This document shows positions 27,380-36,950 of a stretch of 64,000 bases of DNA, piece after piece. Source of the DNA: Novosphingobium decolorationis (GTDB taxonomy: Bacteria; Pseudomonadota; Alphaproteobacteria; Sphingomonadales; Sphingomonadaceae); assembly GCF_018417475.1 (NCBI RefSeq), contig NZ_CP054856.1, forward strand, positions 2,325,001 to 2,389,000. The letters run 5' to 3'. The stretch's first letter is position 1. Each line of letters starts with the position of its first letter. The notes under the pieces are model-generated. The model searched no databases. It had not been told where the DNA came from and saw only the letters and a program-made list of their open reading frames with translations. The position numbers and the translations under genes were made by a program.

Positions 27380-27401
27380 GCGCCGCGCCCTTGCACGCGG
27401 A

Positions 27402-27725
27402 TCAGAAGCCGCGCGGCATGCCCTTGGACGGGTTGTGCAGCGCCAGGTGGTCGACCACCGGGCCATAGAGCGGCCGGTCGAACTCGACCCCGGCAAAGTC
27501 GCCGCTGATCCAGCGCACGACCCCGCTGAAGGCTTCCAGCCCGGCCGGGCGCAGCACGATGCGCCCGCCCACCTTGAAGAACATGCCCGTGATCTGGATA
27601 CAGCACCCCTCGGGCGAAAGATCGTAGATCTCGCCTGTGTCCCGCAGACCGCTGTGGGTCCGGCACTGTACGGTCATGGAGACCGGCTTGCGCACGGAGC
27701 GCCGGGGGATGATCGGACGGCTCAT
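27402..27725 (-). CDS. PilZ-domain protein
   Basis: 107 residues, essentially one PilZ domain. The RRSVRKPVSMTVQC start gives the RxxxR part of the cyclic-di-GMP motif and YDLSPEGCCIQI the DxSxxG part (here D-L-S-P-E-G). It ends with the W-I-S-G strand region. It may bind c-di-GMP; no output domain is attached. Confidence 0.85.
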   Translation of the reverse strand: MSRPIIPRRSVRKPVSMTVQCRTHSGLRDTGEIYDLSPEGCCIQITGMFFKVGGRIVLRPAGLEAFSGVVRWISGDFAGVEFDRPLYGPVVDHLALHNPSKGMPRGF

Positions 27726-27775
27726 TCAGGTATCAATAGCCCTGTTTTCTTGACCTTCCATTAACCTCTTGCGGT

Positions 27776-27797
27776 CCGCCCGGTTCAAGCCGGGCGG
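27776..27797 (-). terminator. Hairpin overlapping the end of the sugar transporter gene
   Basis: CCGCCCGG, a 6-nt loop and CCGGGCGG overlap the stop codon at 27785-27787. The following minus-strand sequence has no good T-run, so function as a terminator is uncertain. Confidence 0.45.
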
Positions 27798-29092
27798 CGC
27801 GCGTAGAGGCCAAAGCCCGCGATCACCGCATAGCACAGCGCGGGGATGATGAAGGCGATCGAGAGGTTGCCGCCCGTCGCATCGGCCAGCGCGCCGGTAA
27901 GGACCGGGATAACCGCCCCGCCGCAGATCGCGACATTGATGATGCCCGAACCATCGGCCGCGCGCGTGCCCAGCTTCTCGCAGGCAAGGCTGAAGATGGT
28001 GGGGAACATGATCGAGTTCATGAGGCCCACGGCCAGCAGGGTGTAGCCCGCGAGCGGTCCGGTGCCGGTGGTCGAGACTGCGATCAGGACGATGGCCGCG
28101 CAGGCGTTGAAGGCCAGCACCTTGCCCGGGCTGACGAGGCGCAGCACCGCCGAACCGAGGAAACGGCCGACCATCGCTCCGCCCCAGTAGAAGCCCAGGA
28201 GCTTGCCCGCACTCGCTTCGGGCAGCGCCATCACGTGGTCCTGCATCAGGTAGTTCACGATGAGCGAGCCGATGGTGACCTCGGCGCCGACGTAGAGGAA
28301 GATGCACAGCGCGCCGTAGCCAAAGCGCAGGCGCGCAAGGAGATCGAGCCCGAAGCGTTCGAGCATACCCTTGCTGGCGTGCGCCTCGTGCTTCTCGACG
28401 GGAAGACGATTGCGGAACATCCAGACCGCGAGGGCAACCAGCGCCAGCGCCGCGGCAATGCCGAGGTAGCCATGGACGATCGCCTGGCTTTCCTGGCGGC
28501 GGTAGGTGTCGAGCGCCGCGCCGGTCAGTTCACCGGCCGAGACATTGGCGAGGCTTCCCAGGATCAGCACCGAACCGGCAATGGGGAAGAGCGTGGTACC
28601 CAGCGAGTTGAAGGCCTGCGCGAACGTCAGGCGCGAGGACGCGGTCTTGCGCGGGCCCAGCAGGCTGATCAGCGGGTTGGAGACGACCTGGACGATCACC
28701 ACGCCCGCGGCCAGCACGAAGTAGGCGGCCAGGAACAGCGGGTAGTAGGCCGTCTGCGAGGCCGGGATGAAGGCAAGGCAGCCCGCAATCATCACCACCA
28801 GGCCTACCACCGCGCCGCGCATGTAGCCCAGCTTGCGCACCAGCATCGCGCCCGGAATGCCGATCACCGCATAGGCAGTGAAGAAGCAGAACTGCACCAG
28901 CATCGCTTCGGTGAAGCTGAGCGTGAACAGCTCCTTGAGCTTGGGAATGATGACATCATTAAGGCTGGTGATGCCCCCGAAGATGAAGAACAGCGCAAAC
29001 ACGAAGTAGCGCAACTCCGGCGCATCGACGTGGCCGCCCGGGACTTCTTCCCCGAACGTTTCAGCATCGCCACTGGGGCTGGTATCGATCAT
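27785..29092 (-). CDS. FucP/GluP-type sugar MFS transporter
   Basis: 435 residues with about 12 membrane helices. The first helix FALFFIFGGITSLNDVIIPK and the segment QVVSNPLISLLGPRKTASSR are typical of the FHS (fucose/glucose-galactose:H+ symporter) family. Substrate could be glucose, galactose or fucose. The ATG at 29092 is used; an upstream ATG at 29161 adds a basic stretch unlike the family. It lies beside the glycerol regulon but is separated from glpK by 131 nt. Confidence 0.82.
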   Translation of the reverse strand: MIDTSPSGDAETFGEEVPGGHVDAPELRYFVFALFFIFGGITSLNDVIIPKLKELFTLSFTEAMLVQFCFFTAYAVIGIPGAMLVRKLGYMRGAVVGLVVMIAGCLAFIPASQTAYYPLFLAAYFVLAAGVVIVQVVSNPLISLLGPRKTASSRLTFAQAFNSLGTTLFPIAGSVLILGSLANVSAGELTGAALDTYRRQESQAIVHGYLGIAAALALVALAVWMFRNRLPVEKHEAHASKGMLERFGLDLLARLRFGYGALCIFLYVGAEVTIGSLIVNYLMQDHVMALPEASAGKLLGFYWGGAMVGRFLGSAVLRLVSPGKVLAFNACAAIVLIAVSTTGTGPLAGYTLLAVGLMNSIMFPTIFSLACEKLGTRAADGSGIINVAICGGAVIPVLTGALADATGGNLSIAFIIPALCYAVIAGFGLYARRPA

Positions 29093-29223
29093 TGCGGCCA
29101 CGGTGCTCTTCTCCCGGTGGGGTGGCTGTTCAGGGCGCAACGATCTGGTGCATTTTTTCACTCAGGGCAAGAAATTGCGCACGTCTGAGAGATACATGCC
29201 GTGATGGCTCATTTCGGGCCAGA

Positions 29224-30714
29224 TCATTTGGAGATCGTCCGGCGCACAGCATCTTTCCAGCCAGCGGCAAGATCCCGGCGGCGCTCGGCTTTCATCGCCG
29301 GGCGGAACAGCTCGCCCTGCCGCCAGGTGCGCGAGAGCGCGTCGAGATCGCTCCAGACGCCTGTCGCAAGGCCAGCGTGAAAGGCCGCGCCCAGCGCCGT
29401 CGTTTCCAGGTGCACCGGACGCTCGACCGGCACATCGAGCATGTCGGCGAGGAACTGGCACAGCCAGTCGTTCGCGGCCATCCCGCCATCAACGCGCAAC
29501 CGCTCGGGCGTGCGACCACCATCGGCGACCATCGCATCGGCCAGATCCATGGTCTGGTAGGCCACCGCCTCCAGCGCCGCGCGGGCAAGATGCGCCTGCC
29601 CGGCCCCCAACGTCAGCCCATAGATCGCGCCGCGCGCGTCGGGGTCCCAGTGCGGAGCTCCCAGACCGACAAAGGCCGGGACCATGTAGACGCCATGGTT
29701 ATCGGGCACCTGCGTCGCCATGTCGTTGGTCTCGCGCGCATGGGTGATGACCCCGATGCCATCGCGCAGCCACTTGATCGCCGCGCCCGCCACGAAGATC
29801 GAGCCTTCGAGCGCGTAGGTCATCTGGCCATTCAGGCGATAGGCGGGCGTGGTGATCAGGCGGTTGTCCGAGGCCAGCGCCTCCTCGCCCGTGTTGAGCA
29901 GCATGAAGCAGCCCGTGCCGTAGGTCGACTTGGCCATGCCCGGCGCGAAACAGGCCTGGCCGAACAGCGCGGCCTGCTGGTCGCCCGCCATTCCCGCGAT
30001 GGGAATCTCGGCCTCGAACAGGCCAGGCGCAGTGGTGCCGAAGACATGGCTGTTGTCGTGGACCTCGGGCAAGATCTGCATCGGCACGCGGAACAGGCGG
30101 CACAGTTCCTCGTCCCACCCTTGCGTGCGGATGTTGTAGAGCATCGTGCGCCCGGCGTTGGTGACGTCGGTCGCGTGGACCTTGCCGCCGGTCAGGCGCC
30201 ACAGCAGGAAGCAATCGATCGTGCCGAAAGCAAGCTCCCCGCGCTCGGCCGCGGCGCGGGCGCCCGCCACGTTGTCGAGGATCCAGGCGAGCTTGGTCGC
30301 CGAGAAGTAGGGATCGACAAGGAGCCCGGTGCGCGCCCGCACGTCGGCCTCCACCCCGTCGGCCTTGAGGTCGGCGCACAGCCGCGCGGTGCGCCTGTCC
30401 TGCCACACGATGGCCTTGTGGATCGGCGTGCCCGTCGCCTTGTCCCACACCACCACGGTCTCGCGCTGGTTGGTGATACCGATCCCGGCGATGTCGCGCG
30501 GCGCGACGCCGCTTTGGGCCATGGCCTCGCGCGCGGTCTTCACCACATCACGCCAGATGTCCTCCGGGTCGTGCTCGACCCAGCCCAGTTCCGGGTAGTG
30601 CTGTTCGAACTCGCACTGCGCGGTTGCGACTGCGCGCGCCTCGGCGTCGAAGACGATGGCGCGGGTCGAGGTCGTCCCCTGGTCGATAGCAAGTAGATGG
30701 CCGGGCTGGGACAT
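29224..30714 (-). CDS. glpK: Glycerol kinase
   Basis: 496 residues, normal length. It makes glycerol-3-phosphate from glycerol and ATP. The ATP loop [13 protein letters not shown] is at the start; GYTLGAGQ-like and [16 protein letters not shown] blocks of FGGY kinases follow. It is downstream of glpF on the same strand; glpD and glpR are divergent. Confidence 0.97.
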   Translation of the reverse strand: MSQPGHLLAIDQGTTSTRAIVFDAEARAVATAQCEFEQHYPELGWVEHDPEDIWRDVVKTAREAMAQSGVAPRDIAGIGITNQRETVVVWDKATGTPIHKAIVWQDRRTARLCADLKADGVEADVRARTGLLVDPYFSATKLAWILDNVAGARAAAERGELAFGTIDCFLLWRLTGGKVHATDVTNAGRTMLYNIRTQGWDEELCRLFRVPMQILPEVHDNSHVFGTTAPGLFEAEIPIAGMAGDQQAALFGQACFAPGMAKSTYGTGCFMLLNTGEEALASDNRLITTPAYRLNGQMTYALEGSIFVAGAAIKWLRDGIGVITHARETNDMATQVPDNHGVYMVPAFVGLGAPHWDPDARGAIYGLTLGAGQAHLARAALEAVAYQTMDLADAMVADGGRTPERLRVDGGMAANDWLCQFLADMLDVPVERPVHLETTALGAAFHAGLATGVWSDLDALSRTWRQGELFRPAMKAERRRDLAAGWKDAVRRTISK

Positions 30715-30756
30715 GCGGGAACTCTCCGTCGGGGTAACTGGGGTAACGGGGCCGGC

Positions 30757-31590
30757 TTATTCAGCGCCGGTTTCAGATGCGGTTTCGGTTTTCGCGGCGG
30801 GGCGCAGGTAGGGCTTGATCGCGAAGTGATAAAGACCTGCGCCGACAAGGCCGCCCACGAAGGGCCCGGCAATCGGCACCCAGAAGTAGACGCCCGCGCC
30901 CGGCAGGGCCGAGGCGCCCCAGCCCGTGAACGTCGCAAAGAGGCGCGGCCCGAAATCGCGTGCAGGGTTGATCGGCCAGCCTTCAAGGTAGCCGCCCGAG
31001 GCGCCGATGGCCGCAACGAGCAGCCCGATCATCAACGCGCCCGAGTTCGCCCGGGGCGCCATCTCGTTGTACTCGTCGGTGATCGCAAAGATGCCCAGCA
31101 GCAGGAATGCGGTCAGGATCACCTCGTCCCAGAAGGCGTGCCAGGGGGTGATGTGCGCGCCGGGCAGCGTGAAGAAAACGCCAGCCGCGCCGCCTTCAGC
31201 CCGGGTCAGGCCCTGCGCGGCGTTGAACGCGTCGATCACCGGATGCCACAGCTGAAGGACGAGCGCAGCGCCGATCACGCCGCCTGCGACCTGCGCGGCG
31301 ATATACGGGAGAACCTTGCGCCGGGGAAAGCCGCGATAGACCATCAGCGCGAGGGTCACCGCCGGATTGGCGTGGGTCCCCGAGACCGAGCCGGTCACGT
31401 AGATCGCCAGCGTCACCGCAAGCCCCCAGGCAATACACACGCCCCAGTAGGCCTGCGCATAGGGGCTCGGATCATAGAGCGTGATCATGGCCGCCGCGGA
31501 ATCGCCCAGCGTCACGATGATCATCACCGCGATCATCTCGGCAATCAGTTCGCCGCGCAGCTTGCGCGAATCTTCGGTCCCGGCAGGCAC
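30757..31590 (-). CDS. glpF: Glycerol facilitator (aquaglyceroporin)
   Basis: 277-residue MIP channel. Both NPA boxes are present: HANPAVTLAL and INPARDFGPR; the Asp after the second box marks glycerol facilitators rather than strict water channels. Six hydrophobic helices. The GTG at 31590 with GGAG 10 nt upstream is used; the in-frame ATG at 31650 lies in the operator region. It is the first gene of glpF-glpK. Confidence 0.92.
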   Translation of the reverse strand: MPAGTEDSRKLRGELIAEMIAVMIIVTLGDSAAAMITLYDPSPYAQAYWGVCIAWGLAVTLAIYVTGSVSGTHANPAVTLALMVYRGFPRRKVLPYIAAQVAGGVIGAALVLQLWHPVIDAFNAAQGLTRAEGGAAGVFFTLPGAHITPWHAFWDEVILTAFLLLGIFAITDEYNEMAPRANSGALMIGLLVAAIGASGGYLEGWPINPARDFGPRLFATFTGWGASALPGAGVYFWVPIAGPFVGGLVGAGLYHFAIKPYLRPAAKTETASETGAE

Positions 31591-31664
31591 GATCCGAGAT
31601 CTCCCCTCTATTGGTCTTCGTTTTCGGCCCCTCCCTGCACGCACCTTCATACGAAGGTCAAGAC

Positions 31665-31710
31665 TTTCGTTTGAATTTTCGTTTTTGACAAACTATACCT
31701 TGAAACGAAA
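31665..31710. promoter_or_regulatory. Candidate GlpR operator between glpF and glpD
   Basis: Three related boxes, TTTCGTTT at 31665-31672, TTTCGTTT at 31677-31684 and inverted AAACGAAA at 31703-31710, lie in the only AT-rich part of the divergent glpF-glpD gap. A TTGACA overlaps at 31684-31689. DeoR-type GlpR repressors bind such T/A-flanked CG repeats; glpR is in this locus. Confidence 0.55.
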
Positions 31711-31761
31711 TTCACCGGGATGTGTTTCCCGGCCCGGCCACACCGAAGTGGAGTCCCCACC

Positions 31762-33309
31762 TTGCCATCTGCAACGCCCCTTCCCTCGCAAGAGCCCACC
31801 TACGACCTGCTGATCGTGGGCGGCGGCATCAATGGGGCTGGCATCGCGCGCGATGCGGCCGGGCGCGGGCTCTCGGTGCTGCTGGTCGAACAGGACGACC
31901 TTGCCAGCTACACCTCCTCCTCCTCGACCAAGCTGATCCACGGCGGGCTGCGCTACCTCGAATACTATGAATTTCGCCTCGTGCGCGAAGCGCTGATCGA
32001 GCGTGAGCGCCTGCTGTCCATGGCCCCGCACATCATCTGGCCGCTGCGCTTCGTCCTGCCCCAGTCGCAGTCCCCCCGCCCGGCCTGGATGGTGCGCCTC
32101 GGCCTTTTCCTCTACGACCACATCGGCGGGCGAAAGAGCCTGCCGGGCACCGAGACGCTCAACCTCGACACCGCGCCGCAGGGACGCGGCCTCTCTCCCG
32201 TATCGGACACGGGCGCTCACAAGGGCAAGGGCAAGGGCAAGGCCTTCGTCTATTCCGACTGCTGGGTTGAGGACAGCCGCCTCGTCGTCCTCAACGCCAT
32301 GGACGCGGCCGCGCGCGGCGCGCGGATCGAGACCCGCACCCGCCTCACCGGCGCGACGAGCGCAAATGGCACCTGGACCGCGCAGATCGAAGGTCCCGAT
32401 GGCGCGCGCGAGGTGCGTGCGAAAATGCTCGTCAACGCGGCCGGCCCCTGGGTCGACAAGGTGCTCCAGCGCCTGGGCCGGGCCAAGAACGATCGCGGCG
32501 TGCGCCTCGTCAAGGGCAGCCACGTCGTCGTGCCCAGGCTCTACGAGGGCGATCACGCCTTCATGCTGCAGAACCCGGACCGCCGCATCGTCTTTGCCAT
32601 TCCCTACGAACGCGACTTCACGCTCATCGGCACGACCGACGAGCCCTGGACGCAGGAGCCCGGCAAGGCCGAGATCAGCGAGGCCGAGACCGCCTACCTG
32701 TGCGAGACCGCCAACCGTTATTTCGATCGCGCCATTACCCCCGCCGACATCGCCTGGAGTTACGCCGGGATCCGCCCGCTCTATGACGATCACGCCGCCA
32801 ACGCCTCGGCGGTGACGCGCGACTACGTGCTCGACTTCGACCGGCCGGAGAGCGGCGCGCCGATGCTCAGCATTTTTGGCGGCAAGATCACCACCTTCCG
32901 AAAGCTCGCCGAACACGCGCTGGAGCATATCGCGCACGTCTTCCCGCAGGCGAAGACCGCCTGGACCGGCGGCGCAGTGCTGCCCGGCGGCGATATCCCG
33001 AACGGCGACTTCGCCCGCTTCGTGCAGGACCTTACCCGCCGCTTTCCGCAGATGCCCGGCGCCCTTCTCCACCGCCTCGCGCGCGCCTACGGCACCTGCG
33101 CCGAGACGATCCTGTCGGGCGCGCAGAGCCCTGCAGACCTGGGCGAGGATTTCGGCGGCGGCCTCCATGCTGCCGAGGTCGACTATCTGGTCGCCCACGA
33201 ATGGGCCCGCAGCGCCGAGGACATCCTCTACCGCCGCTCCAAGCTGGGCCTGCATGTTCCTGAAGGTACCGCCGCCAGGCTTGCCACCTATCTTTCGCAG
33301 GACGCCTGA
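31762..33309 (+). CDS. glpD: Aerobic glycerol-3-phosphate dehydrogenase
   Basis: 515-residue FAD enzyme passing electrons from glycerol-3-phosphate to quinone at the inner membrane. The dinucleotide motif DLLIVGGGINGAGIARDAAG is near the N terminus, followed by STKLIHGGLRYLEYYEF. The TTG at 31762 with GGAG 8 nt upstream is preferred to an ATG at 31720, which would add residues not found in the family. glpR follows. Confidence 0.95.
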   Translation: MPSATPLPSQEPTYDLLIVGGGINGAGIARDAAGRGLSVLLVEQDDLASYTSSSSTKLIHGGLRYLEYYEFRLVREALIERERLLSMAPHIIWPLRFVLPQSQSPRPAWMVRLGLFLYDHIGGRKSLPGTETLNLDTAPQGRGLSPVSDTGAHKGKGKGKAFVYSDCWVEDSRLVVLNAMDAAARGARIETRTRLTGATSANGTWTAQIEGPDGAREVRAKMLVNAAGPWVDKVLQRLGRAKNDRGVRLVKGSHVVVPRLYEGDHAFMLQNPDRRIVFAIPYERDFTLIGTTDEPWTQEPGKAEISEAETAYLCETANRYFDRAITPADIAWSYAGIRPLYDDHAANASAVTRDYVLDFDRPESGAPMLSIFGGKITTFRKLAEHALEHIAHVFPQAKTAWTGGAVLPGGDIPNGDFARFVQDLTRRFPQMPGALLHRLARAYGTCAETILSGAQSPADLGEDFGGGLHAAEVDYLVAHEWARSAEDILYRRSKLGLHVPEGTAARLATYLSQDA

Positions 33310-33374
33310 GCGCCTGCGCTTTGCACGGCGCGTGCGCGCCGCTAGGGTGGCGCCATGACGGGGGCTGCAGGCGC

Positions 33375-34181
33375 ATGAGCGCACACACGAGCATCGAGGA
33401 CGGCCAGGGCGATATCGTGACGCGCCGGCGCACGCGCATCCTGGAGATCGCGCGCGGCGCGGGCCGCGTCGAGGTCGACGATCTCGCCACACGGCTCGAT
33501 GTGACCCCCCAGACCATACGCAAGGACCTCAATGTGCTGGCCGGGCAGGCGCTGCTCTCGCGCGTGCACGGGGGCGCGGTGGTCACCTCGGGCGTCATCA
33601 ACCTGGAATACGAGGCGCGCCGTTCGGTCGCCTCGGACGCCAAGGCCCGGATCGGCGCAGCTGCCGCCGCGCTGGTACCCGACGGAGCCTCGCTGTTCGT
33701 CAACATCGGCACCACGACCGAGGCCGTCGCGGCCAGTTTCGGCAACCATCGCAACCTCATGGTGATCTCGAACAACCTCAACGTGATCGACACGCTCTCG
33801 GTCCACCCGTCCATGGAACTGGTGTGCGTGGGCGGCAAGGTGCGCACCGCCGACCGCGCGGTGGTGGGCGCCCTTGCCATGCGCTTCATCGAGAGCTTTC
33901 GCGTGGACTACGCACTCATCGGCATCTCCGCGCTCGATCCCGACGGCAACCTGCTCGACTTCGCCATCGACGAGGTGGAAGTCTCGCAAACGATCATCCG
34001 CAATGCGCGCAAGGTGATCCTGGTTGCCGACAGCTCCAAGGTTGGCCGCTCGGCCCCGGTGCGGGTCTGCGGAATGGAAGCGATCGACTATTTCGTGTGC
34101 GACACCCTGGCCGACCCGGACCTGCGCCAGGCCTGCGCGGACAACGGCGTCACCCTGATCGAGACCCTGACGCACCCCTGA
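33375..34181 (+). CDS. glpR: DeoR-family glycerol regulon repressor
   Basis: 268 residues. The DeoR-type HTH is RVEVDDLATRLDVTPQTIRK, followed by RVHGGAV, and the C-terminal sugar-phosphate-binding domain has FVNIGTTTEAVA, VVGALAM and a KVGRSA block. Context makes it GlpR, which in E. coli answers to glycerol-3-phosphate. It likely acts on the repeats between glpF and glpD. Confidence 0.92.
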   Translation: MSAHTSIEDGQGDIVTRRRTRILEIARGAGRVEVDDLATRLDVTPQTIRKDLNVLAGQALLSRVHGGAVVTSGVINLEYEARRSVASDAKARIGAAAAALVPDGASLFVNIGTTTEAVAASFGNHRNLMVISNNLNVIDTLSVHPSMELVCVGGKVRTADRAVVGALAMRFIESFRVDYALIGISALDPDGNLLDFAIDEVEVSQTIIRNARKVILVADSSKVGRSAPVRVCGMEAIDYFVCDTLADPDLRQACADNGVTLIETLTHP

Positions 34182-34282
34182 TCGATGAGGGGCTGAGATT
34201 TCAGCTTCAAATTTTTACGAATAAACGATCTCTATAATCGCATTCCGCAAAGCACCCCCCATTTGCCCCCCAAGTCCATGAA

Positions 34283-34470
34283 GTGGCACCAACTTCCATC
34301 ACAGCAGAGGCCGCCGCCTTGCTTGACGACAAAGGCCAGGATGGCGACCGCTTGCGCGAGAACCTGCTCCGGAGCATCCGAACTATCGACGCGATCGAGA
34401 TCGCAATCGCGTCGAGCGCATGTTCGGCTTCCTCACGCACCAAGCAACGAGAAGAATTGTCGACCTGCCC
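34283..34470 (+). pseudogene. IS5-type transposase remnant
   Basis: Two frames carry pieces of an IS5/IS427-type transposase. One reads LLDDKGQDGDRLRENLL, matching the usual LADKGYDADxxRE block; about 65 nt later the other frame reads YRRDRDRNRVERMFGFL, matching YRRYRDRNRIERMFG. The spacing is shorter than in intact transposases, so both a deletion and a frameshift occurred. No ends were found. The rest of 34182-34667 shows no gene. Confidence 0.65.
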
Positions 34471-34667
34471 GGTATCCGCAGGATGTGGTGGCGATGGCAG
34501 GCTAGGCTGGCCTCAATCACGCAGGTGCGGTGTGATGCCCTCGAGGCCCTTCAGCGGGACATCGTTGCCGGCTGCGGCTTCGGTCTGCAATCTTGGCAGC
34601 CAGCGGCGATGCCGGTGGCGACGGCGCAGCAACCGGTGACGCGCCGCGTTTTCCAACGGAGGCTCCT

Positions 34668-35294
34668 TCACCAACGGGGCGAGCCCTGCGGGTCAGTGCC
34701 GAGGCGCCCCGCGTTTGCGCGCTGCATCGCGGCGGCAAGCCTGGTCCCTTCCAGCCCGGTCAGGATTTCGCGCAAGGTGGGCAGGTCCTCGTCCTGTCCC
34801 AGCTTGAAGCGCAGGTCCCGGTCGGTGATCGCGGCGCGAAAGCCGATGATCCGTGACAGCATCTGCGGCGCGCGCGATCCCGCATCTTCCATGCGCCAGG
34901 GCACGGGCCGGTCCGCCTCGGCCTCGTCGACCAGCTGGCGCACGGCCTCCTCGGTGCCCTCCTCGCGCAGTTCGACCTCAAGCGTGAGCACGGCGACGGC
35001 GTAGTTCCAGGTCGGAACCCAGTGGGCCCTCGACACATGGCCGGGCGAGACATAGCCCTGCGCCCCCATGAACAGCGCCCAGGCGCGGGGCTCCTGGCGC
35101 AGGGCCGCGACCTGCGGGTTCGTGCGCGCGCAATGGCCGATGAGCGCACTGACCTCTCCGTCCGGGCCGGTCTCGGCGACGAGCGGAAGCGCAGATGCAT
35201 CGAAACCCTCTGCGCCCGAAGTGACGAGCCAGGCCAGCGGGTGGGAGCGGATGAGGTCGGCAAGGTCGCCCGGGGCGCCTGTCGGAAAGGTCAT
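34668..35294 (-). CDS. PaiB-like FMN-binding protein
   Basis: 208 residues. Family blocks: LIRSHPLAWLVTSGAEGFDA, LIGHCARTNPQ, the signature YVSPGHVSRAHWVPTWNYA and MLSRIIGFRAAITD with RFKLGQ. This is the FMN-binding split-barrel PaiB family, named as a negative regulator in Bacillus though its real activity is uncertain. It follows the amidase gene by 50 nt on the same strand. Confidence 0.87.
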   Translation of the reverse strand: MTFPTGAPGDLADLIRSHPLAWLVTSGAEGFDASALPLVAETGPDGEVSALIGHCARTNPQVAALRQEPRAWALFMGAQGYVSPGHVSRAHWVPTWNYAVAVLTLEVELREEGTEEAVRQLVDEAEADRPVPWRMEDAGSRAPQMLSRIIGFRAAITDRDLRFKLGQDEDLPTLREILTGLEGTRLAAAMQRANAGRLGTDPQGSPRW

Positions 35295-35344
35295 GTCGAA
35301 AGCCTTGTCGGGAAGGGGCGCGCGGGCGCGGCCCGCATGGGAAA

Positions 35345-36919
35345 TCAGGCGCGCAGCACGGGCGGGCGGGCCTGCGCGATCCAGGCGCTGGCCTGCTCGT
35401 AGGCGTGACCCAGTTGCAGGACGGCCAGATCGGCGTTGCGCGGGCCGATCAGCTGGATGCCGATGGGAAGCTTCCCCGCGCCGCCGAAACCTGCCGGAAT
35501 GGCGAGGACCGGCAGGGCGGCCATGGTGGCAGGCAGGGTAACTTCCATCCAGCGGTGGTAGGAATCCATGCGGCGTCCGGCGATCTCGTGGGGCCAGTGC
35601 TGATCGACATCGAAGGGGAAGACCTGCGCGGTCGGAAGCGCAAGGAAATCATGGCGGGTGAACGCCTCCTGGAACGCCTTGGCGATGCGGGTGCGGCCTT
35701 CGCTCGCGGCGACCAGCTGCGGCGCGGTCTGGCGCTTGTAGCCTTCGACTTCCCAGATCGCCTCGGGCTTCATCAGACGGCGCGTTTCGGGATCGTCGTA
35801 GAAGCCCTGAAGGTCGGCGCCTACTGACCAATGGCGCAGCGTGACGGCGGTCTGCCACCTCGCCTCGGCGTCTTCGGACAAGCTCGCCTCGCTCACCTCC
35901 ATGCCCAGGGATGCGAAGGCACCCAGCGCCTTCTCGCAGGTCTCCAGCACGCCCGCTTCCATGGGTAGGGCTCCGCCCAGATCGCCCAGCCATCCGATGC
36001 GCGCGCCCTTCCAGTCGCGCGCGAGCGGCTGCGCGAAAAGGGCCGGGTCGTCGTCCTGCGCGAAGGGGGCGCGTGGATCGGGGCCGGACTGGACCGACAT
36101 CAGCAACGCCACGTCCTCGACATGGCGGCCCATCGGTCCTGACGTTGCGAAGTTCTGCCAGAACAGGTCGGTGTTGGGGAGCGAGGGAACCCGGCCCCAG
36201 GACGGGCGGAAGCCGAAGACGTTGTTCCATCCGGCCGGGTTGCGCAGCGAACCGCCGAAGTCGCTGCCATCGGCCAGCGGCACCATGCGCAGCGCCAGCG
36301 CCACCGAGCCGCCCCCGGTGCTGCCCCCGGCGGATTTGCGCGGATCGTAGGCGTTGCGCGTGATCCCGAAGACAGGGTTGTAGGAATGCGAGCCCAGCGC
36401 GAATTCGGGCACGTTGCTCTTGCCCACGAAGATCGCTCCGGCTGCGCGCATGCGGGCGACGACCAGCGAATCTGCGTCGGGGATGTTGTCCTTCAGGATC
36501 GGCGAGCCTTGCGTGCTGGCGATGCCGCGGGTGGAGGCGGTGTCCTTGACCGCGTGAGGGAAGCCATGGAGAGGTCCGTGGAAGCGGCCCTTGGCGGCGT
36601 CCTCGTCCAGCCTGCGGGCCTGGGCGAGCGCGGCATCGCCATCGATCCGCGAGACGATGGCGTTGAATCGGGGGTTGAGGGCATCGACCCGTTCGAGATG
36701 CGCGGACATGACTTCGCGCGCAGAGAGTTCCTTACCGCGCAAGGCCTTGGCGAGCGAGACCGCGCTCATGTCGAGGATGTCATTCACAGGCGCATTCTCC
36801 CTGGAAGCGGCCAGCACGGCCGGGGCGGTGAGGGCAGAGCCCAGAGCGGGGGCCAGCGCGGCGGAGCGGGTCAGCACGTCGCGCCGGCGCAGACCCACAG
36901 GGGTGGTTCCTTGTGTCAT
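35345..36919 (-). CDS. Exported amidase-signature enzyme
   Basis: 524 residues. A twin-arginine signal (RRRDVLTRSAALAPALGS) suggests export by Tat. The amidase-signature triad region is visible: Lys in HAVKDTA, then SAGGSTGGGSVALA, where the usual cis-Ser is Thr, and the nucleophile region SDFGGSLRNPAGWNNV. It would hydrolyse an amide bond; substrate unknown. It lies 31 nt after the S9 peptidase on the same strand, so it is probably in the same operon. Confidence 0.85.
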   Translation of the reverse strand: MTQGTTPVGLRRRDVLTRSAALAPALGSALTAPAVLAASRENAPVNDILDMSAVSLAKALRGKELSAREVMSAHLERVDALNPRFNAIVSRIDGDAALAQARRLDEDAAKGRFHGPLHGFPHAVKDTASTRGIASTQGSPILKDNIPDADSLVVARMRAAGAIFVGKSNVPEFALGSHSYNPVFGITRNAYDPRKSAGGSTGGGSVALALRMVPLADGSDFGGSLRNPAGWNNVFGFRPSWGRVPSLPNTDLFWQNFATSGPMGRHVEDVALLMSVQSGPDPRAPFAQDDDPALFAQPLARDWKGARIGWLGDLGGALPMEAGVLETCEKALGAFASLGMEVSEASLSEDAEARWQTAVTLRHWSVGADLQGFYDDPETRRLMKPEAIWEVEGYKRQTAPQLVAASEGRTRIAKAFQEAFTRHDFLALPTAQVFPFDVDQHWPHEIAGRRMDSYHRWMEVTLPATMAALPVLAIPAGFGGAGKLPIGIQLIGPRNADLAVLQLGHAYEQASAWIAQARPPVLRA

Positions 36920-36950
36920 GCCGAAGTCTCCTTGTCACAGGGGTACAGGG

